Shown: positions 17,592 to 27,894 of the stretch, one piece after another
Layout: each line of letters begins with the position of its first letter
How positions within the stretch are numbered: the stretch's first letter is position 1
Assembly: GCF_026684035.1 (NCBI RefSeq)
Contig: NZ_CP113361.1
Location: 62,001 to 126,000 of the forward strand
Reading direction: 5' to 3'
Origin: Methanogenium organophilum
GTDB taxonomy: Archaea; Halobacteriota; Methanomicrobia; Methanomicrobiales; Methanomicrobiaceae
DNA length: 64,000 bases
The notes under the pieces: generated by a model
The model's database searches: none
What the model was told of the DNA's origin: nothing
The model's input: the letters and a program-made list of their open reading frames with translations, nothing else
Translations under genes and position numbers: made by a program

Positions 17592-18064
17592 TTATTTAAT
17601 TCCACTCCTCCCATTCTCCTCCCTCAAAAGTCTCCCGTAACACTTCTCACAAATCGCAAGCTTAAGATCACAAGACCTAAACAAAGCCTTCCCTTCATCT
17701 CATAATCCACACCGGCCGAGATCAACACTCGCCCTCTCAAAATTCGCTGCACACATAACACCCGGCAGCGGATGAGTGAAACCATTCTCGTTTGCACTTT
17801 TGCACTGGGTTTCACTGACTTGCACCGGATCTGCCCAATGTCCCGGCCATCCCCATAAAACAGCAAATGGATTATCGCGTCTGAGAAGTTACGGTCCGGG
17901 AAAACCAGATAACAGCAATCAGTGGGCGTCTTGCTCCAGAGGAGGTTGAAGTTTCTCAGCTTGCCACCTTCGGTGAACTCTGCTCCTCTCCGGATCATGA
18001 TCCAGTAAAAGGTATCCAGACTGGCGACATTGATCACATTCCAGGACTGACAGGCCACCACGAA
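17592..18064 (-). pseudogene. degraded gene with C-terminal Cys motif
   Basis: An open frame from 18061 reads WNVINVASLDTFYWIMIRRG, GGKLRNFNLLWSKTPTDCCY and FSDAIIHLLFYGDGRDIGQI, clearly protein-like, then loses quality. In another frame downstream the sequence continues QCKSANENGFTHPLPGVMCA, ASVDLGRCGL, an in-frame TGA, and LKLAICEKCYGRLLREENG to a stop at 17592. One frameshift and one nonsense codon are therefore needed. The C-terminal part recurs as a fragment at 15.7 kb. Confidence 0.5.
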
Positions 18065-18621
18065 CCGAACCCCCAGGGATCACGACAGGACACTACCACC
18101 ACCACCACACCTGTCATAAAACACCTGAAAACCTAGGTAATTACACCTTTTTTTTTGAGTGAAAACGTCCGGAAAAGCCGCCTTTTCAAACATACCGAAA
18201 TGACTTTGAAAAACGGCCAAATTGTGCATCATTTTCAATATTGCAGAATTATTGGGGACCATATTGGGTGCGTCATTCACACCACATTTGAGAGGACGTA
18301 TGGGTCGGGTCAGGGTGAGAAACACCCTCTCCGGCCGTCTGTGAGGATGCGTTTTTCCGGGGCAGAGGTCACCCCAAACCCAATTTAATCGCCAATTATG
18401 CGCCAATTAAGCTTTATTTGCCAAAACAGAGACATTCTCCGGAATACAGAGTATCGTATGTGTCACCACCTCCAAACAACAATGACCATACCTGCATACG
18501 CCATTATCACCTTCACCAAGGCCAACGCCAAAGCGAGCACCGTGTCTCACCAACCACCCCAACCACCCCAACCCCCATTCAGTAATTTTATATTTCTCAC
18601 TGGAGAACTGAACCACTAACA
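18065..18621. other. spacer at the change from AT-rich to GC-rich DNA
   Basis: No gene supported. Bases 18293-18368 resemble 53211-53290. From 18.6 kb on, codon use switches to GC-ending codons, marking the edge of the accessory block. Confidence 0.45.
18293..18368 (+). repeat. dispersed repeat, copy 1
   Basis: Shares gga(c/t)gtatgggt, then ctccgg, then (t)ctgtg-ggat-g-tttttcc and ggc--agg in the same order and spacing with bases 53211-53290. A shorter, weaker relative lies at about 2860-2890. Between 18310 and 18335 ggtgagaaacaccc can form a small hairpin. Confidence 0.4.
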
Positions 18622-19440
18622 ATGAAGAATACGACATCACCAAACCGGGCACTCCGGGCACTCCTCGCACTCCTCCTCATCGCAGGACTCGCCATCATCT
18701 CCGCACACCCGGCCGCGGCCGCAGGCCCAACCGCGACCGGTCTCACCGCCGTTCCCGCCGAACTCAACATCACCAGGGCCACGGCAACAATGAACACCGC
18801 GTTCGATGAAGGCAACTGGCCGCGGGCCGCTGCATATGCAGAGCTGATCACCAAAAATGACGAGAATGCCCCCGCCGACGTATGGTGCAAATGGGGATAT
18901 TCCCTCAGAAAGATGGGAAAGTATGACGAGGCACTGGCTGCCGCAACTGTTAGTATTGAGAAAAATCCGGATGATGCAGCAGCCCTCCTGAACCGCGGCT
19001 ACACCTATCTCGCCCTCGGTGAATACCAGAATGCACGCCTTGACGCAGAAGAAGCACTCCAGATCGAACCGGATTCCGCCAGTGCATACAACATCATCGC
19101 CTCAGGCCTCCTCGGAGAAGGCGATGCGAAAAACGCCCTTGTTGCCGTTGACACCGCGCTTGCCCTCCAGCCGGATCATGTCAATTACCTCAACACCAAG
19201 GGCGTCATACTCATGGAACTGGGCAAATATTCGGATGCCGTAACCACCCTCACCCGTGCCGTTGAATTGCAGGACACCTACATCGCCCCCTACCCTGATG
19301 CCATCCCGCCGGAAGAAAACCTCAGGACTGCCCAAAAGCTCTATGACGAGAACCAAGCACCGGTCGGGCTCATCATCGCTGCCGCTGCCCTGATCCTCAT
19401 CATCGGTGCGGGCGCCATCTTCCTGCAGAAACGGAAATAA
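18622..19440 (+). CDS. membrane-anchored TPR protein
   Basis: 272 residues: signal peptide (LRALLALLLIAGLAIISAHP then AAAA), four or so tetratricopeptide repeats from about residue 55 to 210 (WCKWGYSLRKMGKYDEALAA; LLNRGYTYLALGEYQNARLD; YNIIASGLLGEGDAKNALVA; LNTKGVILMELGKYSDAVTT), and a C-terminal helix (VGLIIAAAALILIIGAGAIF) with a basic tail. The TPRs therefore face the outside, held by a C-terminal anchor. It probably acts as an extracytoplasmic scaffold. GC-rich codons mark it as the first gene of the core-like block. Confidence 0.88.
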   Translation: MKNTTSPNRALRALLALLLIAGLAIISAHPAAAAGPTATGLTAVPAELNITRATATMNTAFDEGNWPRAAAYAELITKNDENAPADVWCKWGYSLRKMGKYDEALAAATVSIEKNPDDAAALLNRGYTYLALGEYQNARLDAEEALQIEPDSASAYNIIASGLLGEGDAKNALVAVDTALALQPDHVNYLNTKGVILMELGKYSDAVTTLTRAVELQDTYIAPYPDAIPPEENLRTAQKLYDENQAPVGLIIAAAALILIIGAGAIFLQKRK

Positions 19441-19688
19441 CATTACCATTCCCCCCACATCTCCCCTATTCCCTACGAATTTCAATTCACATTCCAATCC
19501 AATCCCGATTATATCCCAATCCAATCCCATTTCTGCATAAATCCAATTCTATCCTGATTCAGTCCACACAGAAAATTATCACAAAGGAAATCTGTTACAA
19601 AATGAACAAGAGCAGGGGGATGCTCGTCCATCACACCGCCGACACATTCAATACCCCCCACACCGAAAACAGGCATCAGAGATCACCA

Positions 19689-20270
19689 ATGCTTCATTTC
19701 GAGAAAAAAGGAATCCGCATCTTAGGCATCGCCGAGAGCTACCGCGGACGCGAACAGTCTCTCATCTGCGGCATCGTCATGCGGCGGGACAGAATCATTG
19801 ACGGATGCGCCTTCTCCCGTGCCACCGTGGGGGGAATGGACGCAACAGATGCTGTCCTTGCCATCTGGAGTTCCCTCGCACGCGACGACATACAGGCCAT
19901 CATGCTGGGCGGCACCGTCATCTCCTGGTTCAATGTCATGAACATCAGCCGGGTGCACGAACACACCGGACTCCCGGTCATCTCCGTCACCTATGAAGAC
20001 TCCCCCGGTCTTGAAGATGATATCCGCTACCACTTCCCCGGCGATACAGAACGACTCGCAGCATACATCGCCCTCGGGAAGAGAAAACCATGCGAACTTG
20101 AAACAGGAGAGACCGTATACCTCCGTGCAGAAGGCATCACTCTCACAGATGCCGTCCGTGCCTGCAATATCTTTACCGCCCAGGGAAAAATCCCTGAGCC
20201 AGTACGGGTGGCGCGTATCGTTGCACGGGGCCATCTCCCGGATCATCCGGAAGCAAAAGACAGAGATTGA
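19689..20270 (+). CDS. DUF99 family protein (endonuclease V-like fold)
   Basis: From ATG 19689 the 193-residue protein reads LHFEKKGIRILGIAESYRGR, typical of DUF99; an in-frame ATG at 19602 would add 29 residues without family character. GIVMRRDRIIDGCAFSRATV, GGMDATDAVL and IMLGGTVISWFNVMNI are conserved family segments. DUF99 has the endonuclease V fold but no confirmed enzymatic role; it is found mainly in archaea, often near replication or repair genes. Confidence 0.9.
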   Translation: MLHFEKKGIRILGIAESYRGREQSLICGIVMRRDRIIDGCAFSRATVGGMDATDAVLAIWSSLARDDIQAIMLGGTVISWFNVMNISRVHEHTGLPVISVTYEDSPGLEDDIRYHFPGDTERLAAYIALGKRKPCELETGETVYLRAEGITLTDAVRACNIFTAQGKIPEPVRVARIVARGHLPDHPEAKDRD

Positions 20271-20615
20271 AGAACACAGCTGGAAGACTCCTGCAAAAAT
20301 CCGACAAAGAAAACCCAAACAGATTAGATTGAAACGCAACCGATTCTTTTTGAAATTCAATAGAAATGAGATTCATCTCCAAATTTCTGAACCAAATAAA
20401 TTCCACGATATTTTATCGCATAAATATACAACAGGCACAAAAGAGGAGCAAGGGGGAATGCTCACCCATTCTCCCTGCGACCTATCATACCTTGGGGGAC
20501 ACACACCTTGCTCGTCATCTGAATCCAAAGAAATATTGATATTGACAGGACTTTCGTTCATGTGAATAGCGAATTCACTCTTTTTTGAGAATTCACCCCA
20601 AACAGCAATGAACCG
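20271..20615. other. AT-rich spacer
   Basis: No supportable gene between the DUF99 stop and the CobO stop; only short frames with poor composition. Confidence 0.5.
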
Positions 20616-21131
20616 TTAAAACTCAATCCCTTTGCGGGCCCGCACACCGGCGGCATAGTAATGCTTAATCTTCTTCATCTCGGTCACAAGATCGGCTTCC
20701 TCAACGAGTTCGGGGGAAGCATACCTGCCGGTGCAGATCACATCAACATTGGGCGCCCTGCCGGTGAGTGCCGCAATCACCTCTGATTCATCAAAGAGCC
20801 CATAGTGAAGCGCCACATTGACTTCATCCAGGACGACCAGATCATATTCCCCGGACCGGAGCACCTCTGCGCAGATTTCGAGCCCATTTCGGGCCGCAAC
20901 AATATCACTCTCTTCCGGCTTCCCGTCAATAAACCGCCCCTCTCCATACTGAACAATCGTAAATTGGGGGAACGAATCTGCAAGAGAGAGTTCACCGGTC
21001 TGCACCCCCTTGATAAACTGAGCGAAATATACCCGGTGTCCGGCAACAAGAGATCTGATACTAACACCCAGAGCAGCCGTTGTCTTTCCTTTTCCGTCCC
21101 CTGTGTAAACCTGAATATATCCCTGTTTCAT
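20616..21131 (-). CDS. cobO: cob(I)yrinic acid a,c-diamide adenosyltransferase
   Basis: 171 residues of the CobA/CobO/BtuR family. The P-loop GDGKGKTTAALG is at 11-22, and VLDEVNVALHYGL (about 110-122) and VICTGRYASPELVEEADLV follow in family order. It transfers the 5'-deoxyadenosyl group from ATP to cobalt, completing adenosylcobamide synthesis or salvage, needed in methanogens with a large corrinoid demand. Length matches the family. Monocistronic. Confidence 0.94.
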   Translation of the reverse strand: MKQGYIQVYTGDGKGKTTAALGVSIRSLVAGHRVYFAQFIKGVQTGELSLADSFPQFTIVQYGEGRFIDGKPEESDIVAARNGLEICAEVLRSGEYDLVVLDEVNVALHYGLFDESEVIAALTGRAPNVDVICTGRYASPELVEEADLVTEMKKIKHYYAAGVRARKGIEF

Positions 21132-21224
21132 GCAATAATTCCTTCAAACCTGCCCTTGGGAAAAGGAGTCTTGGTATACTACCACCCCGGCCGCAGGGGC
21201 GGTCCAGTCGTTACCAAAAATTGG

Positions 21225-23315
21225 TTACAGTATATTATAAACGTGCTTTTCCAGAGCTTCCTTCTCACGTTCCAGATCCCGGAGCAGATCATCCCGGACA
21301 TTTTCATAAATTGTCCCCTCTGCTGCCTTTTGTCTGATAATAAATTCTTCCCGCATAATAAGGGTCATTCTCAGGTAGTAATCCTCAATATCCTCAGCAA
21401 GCTCCCGATATTTCTCCGCCATCTGTTTTACGGCGATATTGCACTGGTCAATATGCCGGGAATATACATCCCGCACATTCGTAAGAATTTCATCGGGAAC
21501 GGTGAAATCACGGGACATTTCCTCAATGCTCTGTAATGCCATGCCGGCACTCCCCGCTTCTGAAATAAGAGTCTGGTATTCAATACTCAGAGAAAATTTT
21601 CGGAGATTTTTTGCTGCCTTTGCATGCGGCGCCACACGATTGATTGCAGATATTATCCACTGGATAATAATCGTTTCCAGTGGTTTTTCGTTAATACTGA
21701 ATACCGGCGTCTCCATCTTCCGGACACAGGCATACCGGACATTCAGAGAATGCGTCAGAATTTCAAGCACAAATTCTGAGATCAGGGATTTATCATACAG
21801 TTCAAGATATGCTTTCCTCTGAATGGCAAGCAGACGTGACCAGAACGCCTGTTCAATCATCTTTGGCGTCAGATTGAGCGACCTCTCAAACACCCGGAAA
21901 TCCAGTTCGCACTGGCGAACGGCATTCTCATATTCCCTGTGTACCGATTCATAGATTCGCGGGTCAATATCCCGGGTTTCATGGATCTTTTCCAGAAGAA
22001 CAAGTGCCCTCCGTTTTGCGGAAAGGCGTGTATCCAGATATTCCACCCATGCAAGGTTACTGGGACGGTTCAGATTCAGGCGATTGATCAGGGCCCGGAT
22101 CGTCGAACCCTGCACCAGAATGGTAAAGAGGGCCACAATAATTGTCATTACAAGAATCTGATCCCGGAATGGCACAGAATCAGGAATACTCAGCGCCAGC
22201 GCCAGCGCCAGCGCCACCGCACCCCGCAGCCCTCCCCAGAACAGGACATGCTGGTAGCGGAGACTGATATTTTCGGAACCCGGAATCACATTGTATATCG
22301 CCGTTAATCCATAGACAACCACCATCCGCCCCACAAGCACCGCAAAAACGCCTGCCAAACCGAGAAGAATGATCATTGTTCCTGTTCCGAACATCTCGAT
22401 GAGATTCACCGCAGTGATACCGACAAGGAGAAAGATCAGGCTATTGGAGATGAACCCTGCAAATTGCCAGAATTCATTCATGTGATCCCGTTCAGCCGGT
22501 TTCAGGGTCACCGATGCAATCCACCCGAGAGTCAGCCCTGCAAAAACAACGGAAATCACCCCCGATACACCAAACAATGCCTCCGCAACCAGATATGACG
22601 CATATGCAACAATGAGGGAGACCGTTTCTGCAAATGCCATATTATCCCGGGAAAAGAGGATCAGGTATCCAATAATGACGCCTGTCAGACAACCGCTTAC
22701 AATCCCCCCCATAAAATCAACGGCGATCTCTACCACGCCGGATGTTACGTCAGTTGCAGAAATTATTCCGGATATCGCTATGACAATAACCACGTTGTAG
22801 AGAACAATTGCTGTTGCATCGTTGAAGAGGCTCTCTCCTTCCACAAGCGTTTTCAGCCGTTCAGAGACACCCAGCTCTTCGAAAAGCGCCAGTACCGAAA
22901 CGGGATCGGTGGCTGAGATCAGTGCACCAAAAAGGAAGGCCGAAAACAGGGGAATAGGAGTTAAAACGGCGGAAATACCTCCTACAACCAGCATTGAAAT
23001 AACAATACCCGGAATTGTCAATACCAGAACAGCGACAATATCCCGAAAAAAAAGACGACTCTTCATCCGATATGCAGATTCAAAGATCAGGGGCGGCAGG
23101 AAAAGAAACAGGATGATCTCCGGTGAAAGTGTGAACGAGATAAGCGGCCCGAGTGTCCCGGTCAGATCAGAAAAAAGAGCAATGGCTGCTCCAATAATAA
23201 CAAGACCAATCGTATACGGAATTTTCAGCCGTTGAAAACAGACCACTGAAAGAAGAGCAACTATCAACAGAAAAACAATGAGAATCAGTATATCTTCAAT
23301 AAGCAGTTCCACCAC
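21225..23315 (-). CDS. Na+/H+ antiporter, CPA1 (NhaP) family
   Basis: 696 residues. About 12 membrane helices fill residues 5-410, with the CPA1 markers FGALISATDPVSVLALFEEL and GESLFNDATAIVLYNVV (the Asn-Asp ion site near 165) and the later LRGAVALALALALS. A long cytoplasmic, charged helical C-terminus (about 415-696) likely regulates transport. It exchanges Na+ for H+, important in methanogens that use both gradients. It may use K+ instead of Na+; the sequence alone cannot decide. Confidence 0.92.
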   Translation of the reverse strand: MVELLIEDILILIVFLLIVALLSVVCFQRLKIPYTIGLVIIGAAIALFSDLTGTLGPLISFTLSPEIILFLFLPPLIFESAYRMKSRLFFRDIVAVLVLTIPGIVISMLVVGGISAVLTPIPLFSAFLFGALISATDPVSVLALFEELGVSERLKTLVEGESLFNDATAIVLYNVVIVIAISGIISATDVTSGVVEIAVDFMGGIVSGCLTGVIIGYLILFSRDNMAFAETVSLIVAYASYLVAEALFGVSGVISVVFAGLTLGWIASVTLKPAERDHMNEFWQFAGFISNSLIFLLVGITAVNLIEMFGTGTMIILLGLAGVFAVLVGRMVVVYGLTAIYNVIPGSENISLRYQHVLFWGGLRGAVALALALALSIPDSVPFRDQILVMTIIVALFTILVQGSTIRALINRLNLNRPSNLAWVEYLDTRLSAKRRALVLLEKIHETRDIDPRIYESVHREYENAVRQCELDFRVFERSLNLTPKMIEQAFWSRLLAIQRKAYLELYDKSLISEFVLEILTHSLNVRYACVRKMETPVFSINEKPLETIIIQWIISAINRVAPHAKAAKNLRKFSLSIEYQTLISEAGSAGMALQSIEEMSRDFTVPDEILTNVRDVYSRHIDQCNIAVKQMAEKYRELAEDIEDYYLRMTLIMREEFIIRQKAAEGTIYENVRDDLLRDLEREKEALEKHVYNIL

Positions 23316-23398
23316 GAGTATCTCCGCACCGTTAAACTCTCTTGTGTAATCGATTGCATTAATGTCTTTTCAATAAACGGCCGGTGGAAAAAAGGACG

Positions 23399-23593
23399 CT
23401 ATTTCGTTTCCCTGTGAATGTATCGGCGGTCCACAAAATCAAGTGCACCGTAACATACAACCAGAACAACGACCGTCACAAAGAGACCTGCTATCTGATC
23501 CCCAAAATAGTTCCGGGCAATATTCCCTCCAAAAATTCCGGCAAAAACAGAGACCAGAAGTTTCACAAACTCAATTCTGTCGAGCCTGACCAT
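23399..23593 (-). CDS. small two-helix membrane protein
   Basis: 64 residues with two hydrophobic helices (FVKLLVSVFAGIFGGNIA and IAGLFVTVVVLVVCYGALDF) and charged ends. It lies between the antiporter and the sugar operon, on the same strand as both. Function unknown; it could form an oligomeric membrane partner. Confidence 0.62.
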   Translation of the reverse strand: MVRLDRIEFVKLLVSVFAGIFGGNIARNYFGDQIAGLFVTVVVLVVCYGALDFVDRRYIHRETK

Positions 23594-23670
23594 ATCTATC
23601 CGTTCTCCCTGGTATCAGAAGTATATTCCTCTTTGAAAAAAGGAAAAAACCGGAAGAATCCCCTCTATCA

Positions 23671-25104
23671 TCATACAAGCGGATGCCCGTTCTTATCCCC
23701 ACGGCCAATCCCCTTATAGACAAACCCGGCAGCAATCCACGCATCCGGGTCAGCAATATTCCGACCGTCAACAACCACCGGATACGCCTGCCCTGTCATC
23801 CCGCAGCACCGCACCGGATCAAGCTCCCGATACTGTGAATGTCCGGTGAGAATCGCCACCACATCTGCACCGTCGAGCACCGCATCCGCATCCTGTAAGA
23901 TGGGAACGCCCGGATAGGTGAGCACATATGGGTCATGCACAACCACATCAGCACCCTCGCCAAGACAGAGATCCCGGTACATCTCAGACGGCGTATTTCT
24001 CGCATCGCCCGAGTTGTTCAGAAACGCCCATCCCAAGACGGCAATCTTTGCTCCCAAAATATCCTTCCCCACGCGGGCCAGCGCATCCTTTGTAAGTTTC
24101 AGCATATGCGAGGGCATAAAGTCATTAATCCCACGGGCCAGCAGAAAGAGCGACTCACGCCCCTCCGGGTAGTCCGGAGGTTCGGCCGCGACTACCTGCA
24201 CACCCCGTTCCAGATGGTAGGTGTCCTTTGTCAGGCAGTGCCCGCCCACACCGGCACCGGGCCAGAGGATGGCACGGGTAACACCCTCACCTTTCAGTGA
24301 TGCAACACCGGTCCGCACATCATACACATTGATCCCCATCGCCTCACAATAGAGCGCAAGTTCATTGACCGCTGCAATCTGCAGATCACGGAAGGTGTTC
24401 TCCGCCGTCTTCGTCACCTCTGCTGCGGTCGCACTCATCAAAATGAGCTCGCCCTTCGTTAAGATCGGCCCGTAGAGTTCACCGGCCCGTGTCGTACACA
24501 CGTCATCAATACCTCCTACAATCCGGTCATATTCCCGGATATTCTGTAAGAGCCGCCCGACCATCACACGCTCCGGGGCATGAGCAAGACCAAAATCAAC
24601 ACCTGCAACAAGGCCGGACTCCTCCTCGAGAATCTCACGGGCCATCCCCATCGTGGTCCCCGGTGTGATCGTTGACTCGAGGACGACAAGGGTGCCGGGT
24701 GTGAGATAGTGGCCAACATTCCGGATACCATCCGTGAGCGGGGTAAAATCAGGAATCAAATCTTTGGGGTCGGCAAATGGTGTCTGGATGGCAAGTGTCA
24801 CCGCGTCACACTCACGAATCTTTGAGAAGTCCGCGGTGCACACAAACTTCTGTTCACGGACGACCTTCCAGATCAGGTCTTCCAGCCCCGGCTCCTCACC
24901 TTTCAGGGGACTCTCCCCCGCGTTGAGCATCCCAATCTTATACCCGGAATTCTTCGAGTCCCGCTGGAATCCATACACAAAATCAAATTCCGGTGCATCC
25001 GCAAAGAGCACCGCTGCGGGAATTCCCACATAGCCCATGCCAATGACACCGATAGTTTTCACCGGCCCGCGTTCCCTGAAGAGTCGCTGCAGGTTTTCGC
25101 TCAT
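23671..25104 (-). CDS. UDP-N-acetylhexosamine 6-dehydrogenase (WbpA/WecC type)
   Basis: 477 residues from ATG 25104, which overlaps the upstream stop by four bases (ATGA). Upstream in-frame codons are part of the previous gene. An NAD-binding GVIGMGYVGIPAAVLFADAP lies near residue 20, STITPGTTMGMA near 150, and GVGGHCLTKDTYHL carries the catalytic Cys (about residue 285). It oxidises the C6 of a UDP-HexNAc to the uronic acid. With the next three genes it forms a complete route to UDP-GlcNAc(3NAc)A-type sugars. UDP-ManNAc is an alternative substrate. Confidence 0.9.
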   Translation of the reverse strand: MSENLQRLFRERGPVKTIGVIGMGYVGIPAAVLFADAPEFDFVYGFQRDSKNSGYKIGMLNAGESPLKGEEPGLEDLIWKVVREQKFVCTADFSKIRECDAVTLAIQTPFADPKDLIPDFTPLTDGIRNVGHYLTPGTLVVLESTITPGTTMGMAREILEEESGLVAGVDFGLAHAPERVMVGRLLQNIREYDRIVGGIDDVCTTRAGELYGPILTKGELILMSATAAEVTKTAENTFRDLQIAAVNELALYCEAMGINVYDVRTGVASLKGEGVTRAILWPGAGVGGHCLTKDTYHLERGVQVVAAEPPDYPEGRESLFLLARGINDFMPSHMLKLTKDALARVGKDILGAKIAVLGWAFLNNSGDARNTPSEMYRDLCLGEGADVVVHDPYVLTYPGVPILQDADAVLDGADVVAILTGHSQYRELDPVRCCGMTGQAYPVVVDGRNIADPDAWIAAGFVYKGIGRGDKNGHPLV

Positions 25105-26012
25105 AACTGCATCGTTCCTGTTATTTTCTCGCATATCCGGACATTCGCCACACCCTGCTCCGGTGTCACGGGGAATGGTGTTCCCATCCGGGCACACCCA
25201 ATAAATGTTAAGAGCTCTGTCCTCAGAGGCTCAACCTTACTCACCATCACTTTCTCGGTGATATTCTCCTGCACATAGCGTTCAGCTTCCTGATGATAAT
25301 GCTCCGGTTTGCGGTAGACATAGACCTCCTGACTCATGAAGTCACCTTCAATCGTAAAGTCCTCTTCTTCAATCCGGATGAGCCGTATCTTCTTTGACGC
25401 CTTACGTGAGGCAGAGAGGTAGACGGGCGTCTCACCAAAGTTAAAGAGGGCTGCGCAGACATCAAACGAACCAAAGGCATTCATTCTGTAGCCACCGCCA
25501 AAGAGGGCATTGAACACCAGATCAATGTCATGGATCATCAGGTCTTCCACCACCGACGATCCTGTCACACGGGAGGACGCCGGATTATGGCGGTTTATTT
25601 CCACATAGAGGGGGTCTTTGACGATCCGCTTAATCTCCGCGATGATCGGGTTAAACCGCTCAATGTGCCCGACTCCCACGACACACCCATCCGGAATACT
25701 CTTCAGAAGTTCTGCACCTTCCGCTGCCGTCAGGCATATCGGTTTTTCAACAAGCATATGCACACCTGCAGCAAGCACCTCCTTTGCTATGGTGCAGTGA
25801 TACGGTGTTGGCACACAGAGGCTAACCGCGTCCACCTTGTGGAGGAGCTCCTCCATTGATTTTGCATAGTTCACATTATTCTGCTCTGCGACATCGCGTG
25901 CCACGTCCGTGTCCAGGTCGTACACCCATACCGATTTTGCGGCCTTCATATCTGAGTAGACACGGACATGATTTCTGCCCATAACACCCGTTCCTATCAC
26001 ACCGACATCCAT
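25101..26012 (-). CDS. Gfo/Idh/MocA oxidoreductase, WbpB-like
   Basis: 303 residues. DVGVIGTGVMGRNHVRVY is the N-terminal Rossmann motif, and MLVEKPICLTAAEGAELL carries the EKP signature Lys. GHIERFNPIIAEIKRIV fits UDP-N-acetylglucosaminuronate 3-dehydrogenases. It would oxidise the 3-OH of UDP-GlcNAcA to the keto form for the aminotransferase encoded just upstream (3 bp gap). Confidence 0.88.
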   Translation of the reverse strand: MDVGVIGTGVMGRNHVRVYSDMKAAKSVWVYDLDTDVARDVAEQNNVNYAKSMEELLHKVDAVSLCVPTPYHCTIAKEVLAAGVHMLVEKPICLTAAEGAELLKSIPDGCVVGVGHIERFNPIIAEIKRIVKDPLYVEINRHNPASSRVTGSSVVEDLMIHDIDLVFNALFGGGYRMNAFGSFDVCAALFNFGETPVYLSASRKASKKIRLIRIEEEDFTIEGDFMSQEVYVYRKPEHYHQEAERYVQENITEKVMVSKVEPLRTELLTFIGCARMGTPFPVTPEQGVANVRICEKITGTMQL

Positions 26013-26015
26013 GTA

Positions 26016-27104
26016 TTACCACTCCGCTCCGTTGATGGTCTCTACAATATAGGCACAGTCTTCTTCCGTCACACCGGGGTGCACCGGCAGGCTCAGCACC
26101 CGTCCGGAGAGTTCATCCGAAACCGGGCATACAACACCAGGATCACCCGCATAAAACGGCTGGTGGTGCACCGGCATCGGATAATGCACTGCAGTTCCAA
26201 TCCCCTTTTCCAGCAGGTAGGCCATCAGTGTCTCGCGGTTTGTCGGGAAGGCATCGGTGCACTCGGTCACATACTGGTGGAATACATGGGTGCACCCCGC
26301 ACAGATGAGAGGAGTGTTCAGCCCAAAAGCATCCAGATGTTTCGTATAATACGCGGCATTCGCCTGCCTTCTGCGATTCATTGCATCCAGCTTTCTGAGC
26401 TGCACCCGTCCTATCGCAGCGCCGATGGAGGTCATCCGGTAGTTGTATCCCAGTTCGGTGTGGAGATACTTATCACTCTGACCGTGGTTTGCAATCCTCC
26501 GGCAGCGTTCTGCAAGGAGGGGATCATTTGTCGTCACCATCCCGCCTTCCCCGGTGGTCATATTCTTGGTCGGGTAGAACGAGAAACACCCGGCAGCACC
26601 AAATCCCCCGACCTTCTCTCCCCTGTACATTGCCCCGTGCGCCTGTGCACAGTCCTCGACCAAAAGTACATCCGCATCCGCACATATCTCAGCGACAGGG
26701 TCCACGGCAAACGGCTGGCCAAAGAGGTGCACACCAATAACCGCCTTCGTCTTTGCATTCAGGTATTCAGACACCTCTTCGGGATCAATAGTATAGGAAC
26801 GTTCGTCCACATCCACCATCACCGGTTTTGCCCCGCACATGCTCACGGCGGTTGCGGTGGCAATAAAGGTGAAGGCGGGCACGATTACCTCATCCCCATG
26901 CCCGATTCCAAGGGCCCGTAGCGCCGTATGGAGTGCCGCAGTCCCGGTATTCATCCCCACCGCATGCTCCACATTGCAGTAATCGGCAAACTCTTCTTCA
27001 AACGCGGTCACTTCAGGCCCTGTCGCAAGCATCCCGGTGCGTATTGCCGCAGCAACGGCAGCAATCTCCTCTTCCCCAACCGTGGGTTTTGCGATGGGAA
27101 TCAT
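26016..27104 (-). CDS. DegT/DnrJ/EryC1/StrS aminotransferase, WbpE-like
   Basis: 362 residues. [20 protein letters not shown] binds the cofactor phosphate, [20 protein letters not shown] follows, and [16 protein letters not shown] has the PLP-binding Lys. It would place an amino group at C3 of the 3-keto sugar. Its start overlaps the acyltransferase stop by four bases, so the two are translationally coupled. Confidence 0.92.
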   Translation of the reverse strand: MIPIAKPTVGEEEIAAVAAAIRTGMLATGPEVTAFEEEFADYCNVEHAVGMNTGTAALHTALRALGIGHGDEVIVPAFTFIATATAVSMCGAKPVMVDVDERSYTIDPEEVSEYLNAKTKAVIGVHLFGQPFAVDPVAEICADADVLLVEDCAQAHGAMYRGEKVGGFGAAGCFSFYPTKNMTTGEGGMVTTNDPLLAERCRRIANHGQSDKYLHTELGYNYRMTSIGAAIGRVQLRKLDAMNRRRQANAAYYTKHLDAFGLNTPLICAGCTHVFHQYVTECTDAFPTNRETLMAYLLEKGIGTAVHYPMPVHHQPFYAGDPGVVCPVSDELSGRVLSLPVHPGVTEEDCAYIVETINGAEW

Positions 27105-27691
27105 TGTTTCGCACCCTCCGGCAGGTCATGGAACCGTGCAGGGTTACCGATGGCAAGCGTCCGGGGGGGTACATCACGGGTCACGACAGCGCCCGCTGCG
27201 ACAAGGGCACCCTCACCTACCACCACCCCCGGCAGGATCGTTGCGTTCGCACCGATAGACGCACCTTTCCGTATCACCGGCCCCAGCAGATTGTCCCCAC
27301 CGTGGGGTGGATAGGGGTCATTGGTGAGCACCGCATTCGGGCCGATGAAGACATCATCTTCAATCACAACCCCGGTGGGGATGTAGACAAGACTCTGGAG
27401 ACTGACATTGTTCCCGATAGCGACATTGCCTTCGATGATAGTATTCGTCCCGACAGAAACACCGTCACCGATGGTCGTCTTCTCGCGGATCATCACATTG
27501 TGTCCGGTTGAAAAATTATTCCCGGCTACCACATCGGCATAGAGTACCGTTCCCGATCGGATGAACCCGTTCGGACCGATAGTCGTTCCCGGAAACGTTT
27601 CTCTGCCCATATACTCACGTGATGGAAATCCGAGAACAACCCCTTCAGCGATTACGACATTTTCCCCGACTGCATTCGTTCCGTAGATCAT
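27101..27691 (-). CDS. hexapeptide-repeat N-acetyltransferase, WbpD-like
   Basis: 196 residues made almost entirely of left-handed beta-helix repeats ([IVL]GxxxxI pattern: [50 protein letters not shown]). It would acetylate the 3-amino group, completing the 2,3-diacetamido sugar. First gene of the four-gene operon. The product is likely used in N-glycosylation of S-layer or archaellum proteins; glycosyltransferases are not in this window. Confidence 0.88.
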   Translation of the reverse strand: MIYGTNAVGENVVIAEGVVLGFPSREYMGRETFPGTTIGPNGFIRSGTVLYADVVAGNNFSTGHNVMIREKTTIGDGVSVGTNTIIEGNVAIGNNVSLQSLVYIPTGVVIEDDVFIGPNAVLTNDPYPPHGGDNLLGPVIRKGASIGANATILPGVVVGEGALVAAGAVVTRDVPPRTLAIGNPARFHDLPEGAKQ

Positions 27692-27894
27692 GAAACCCCC
27701 TCATGTCAAACACTCCCGACACGTCGTGTTAATGCACCGGAGATTTATATACATAACCGATGAAAACCAGCTGATCGTGCAGGGCAGCGAAAACCGGAAA
27801 CCCGGACACAAAGAACAGGAACAGATATCAGACAAAACCGGAAAAAAGGGCGAAACCAATATATTCAGTCCCGCAAAACCAGATCCGCCCTGTC

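Noticed and set aside
18080-18406. Overlapping frames on both strands before the TPR gene
   Set aside because: They cross the dispersed repeat, have low-complexity composition and no start signal.
22192-22215. Short gcgcca-type repeat inside the antiporter gene
   Set aside because: It encodes an Ala/Leu-rich membrane helix in frame (ALALALALS); a coding consequence, not a regulatory repeat.
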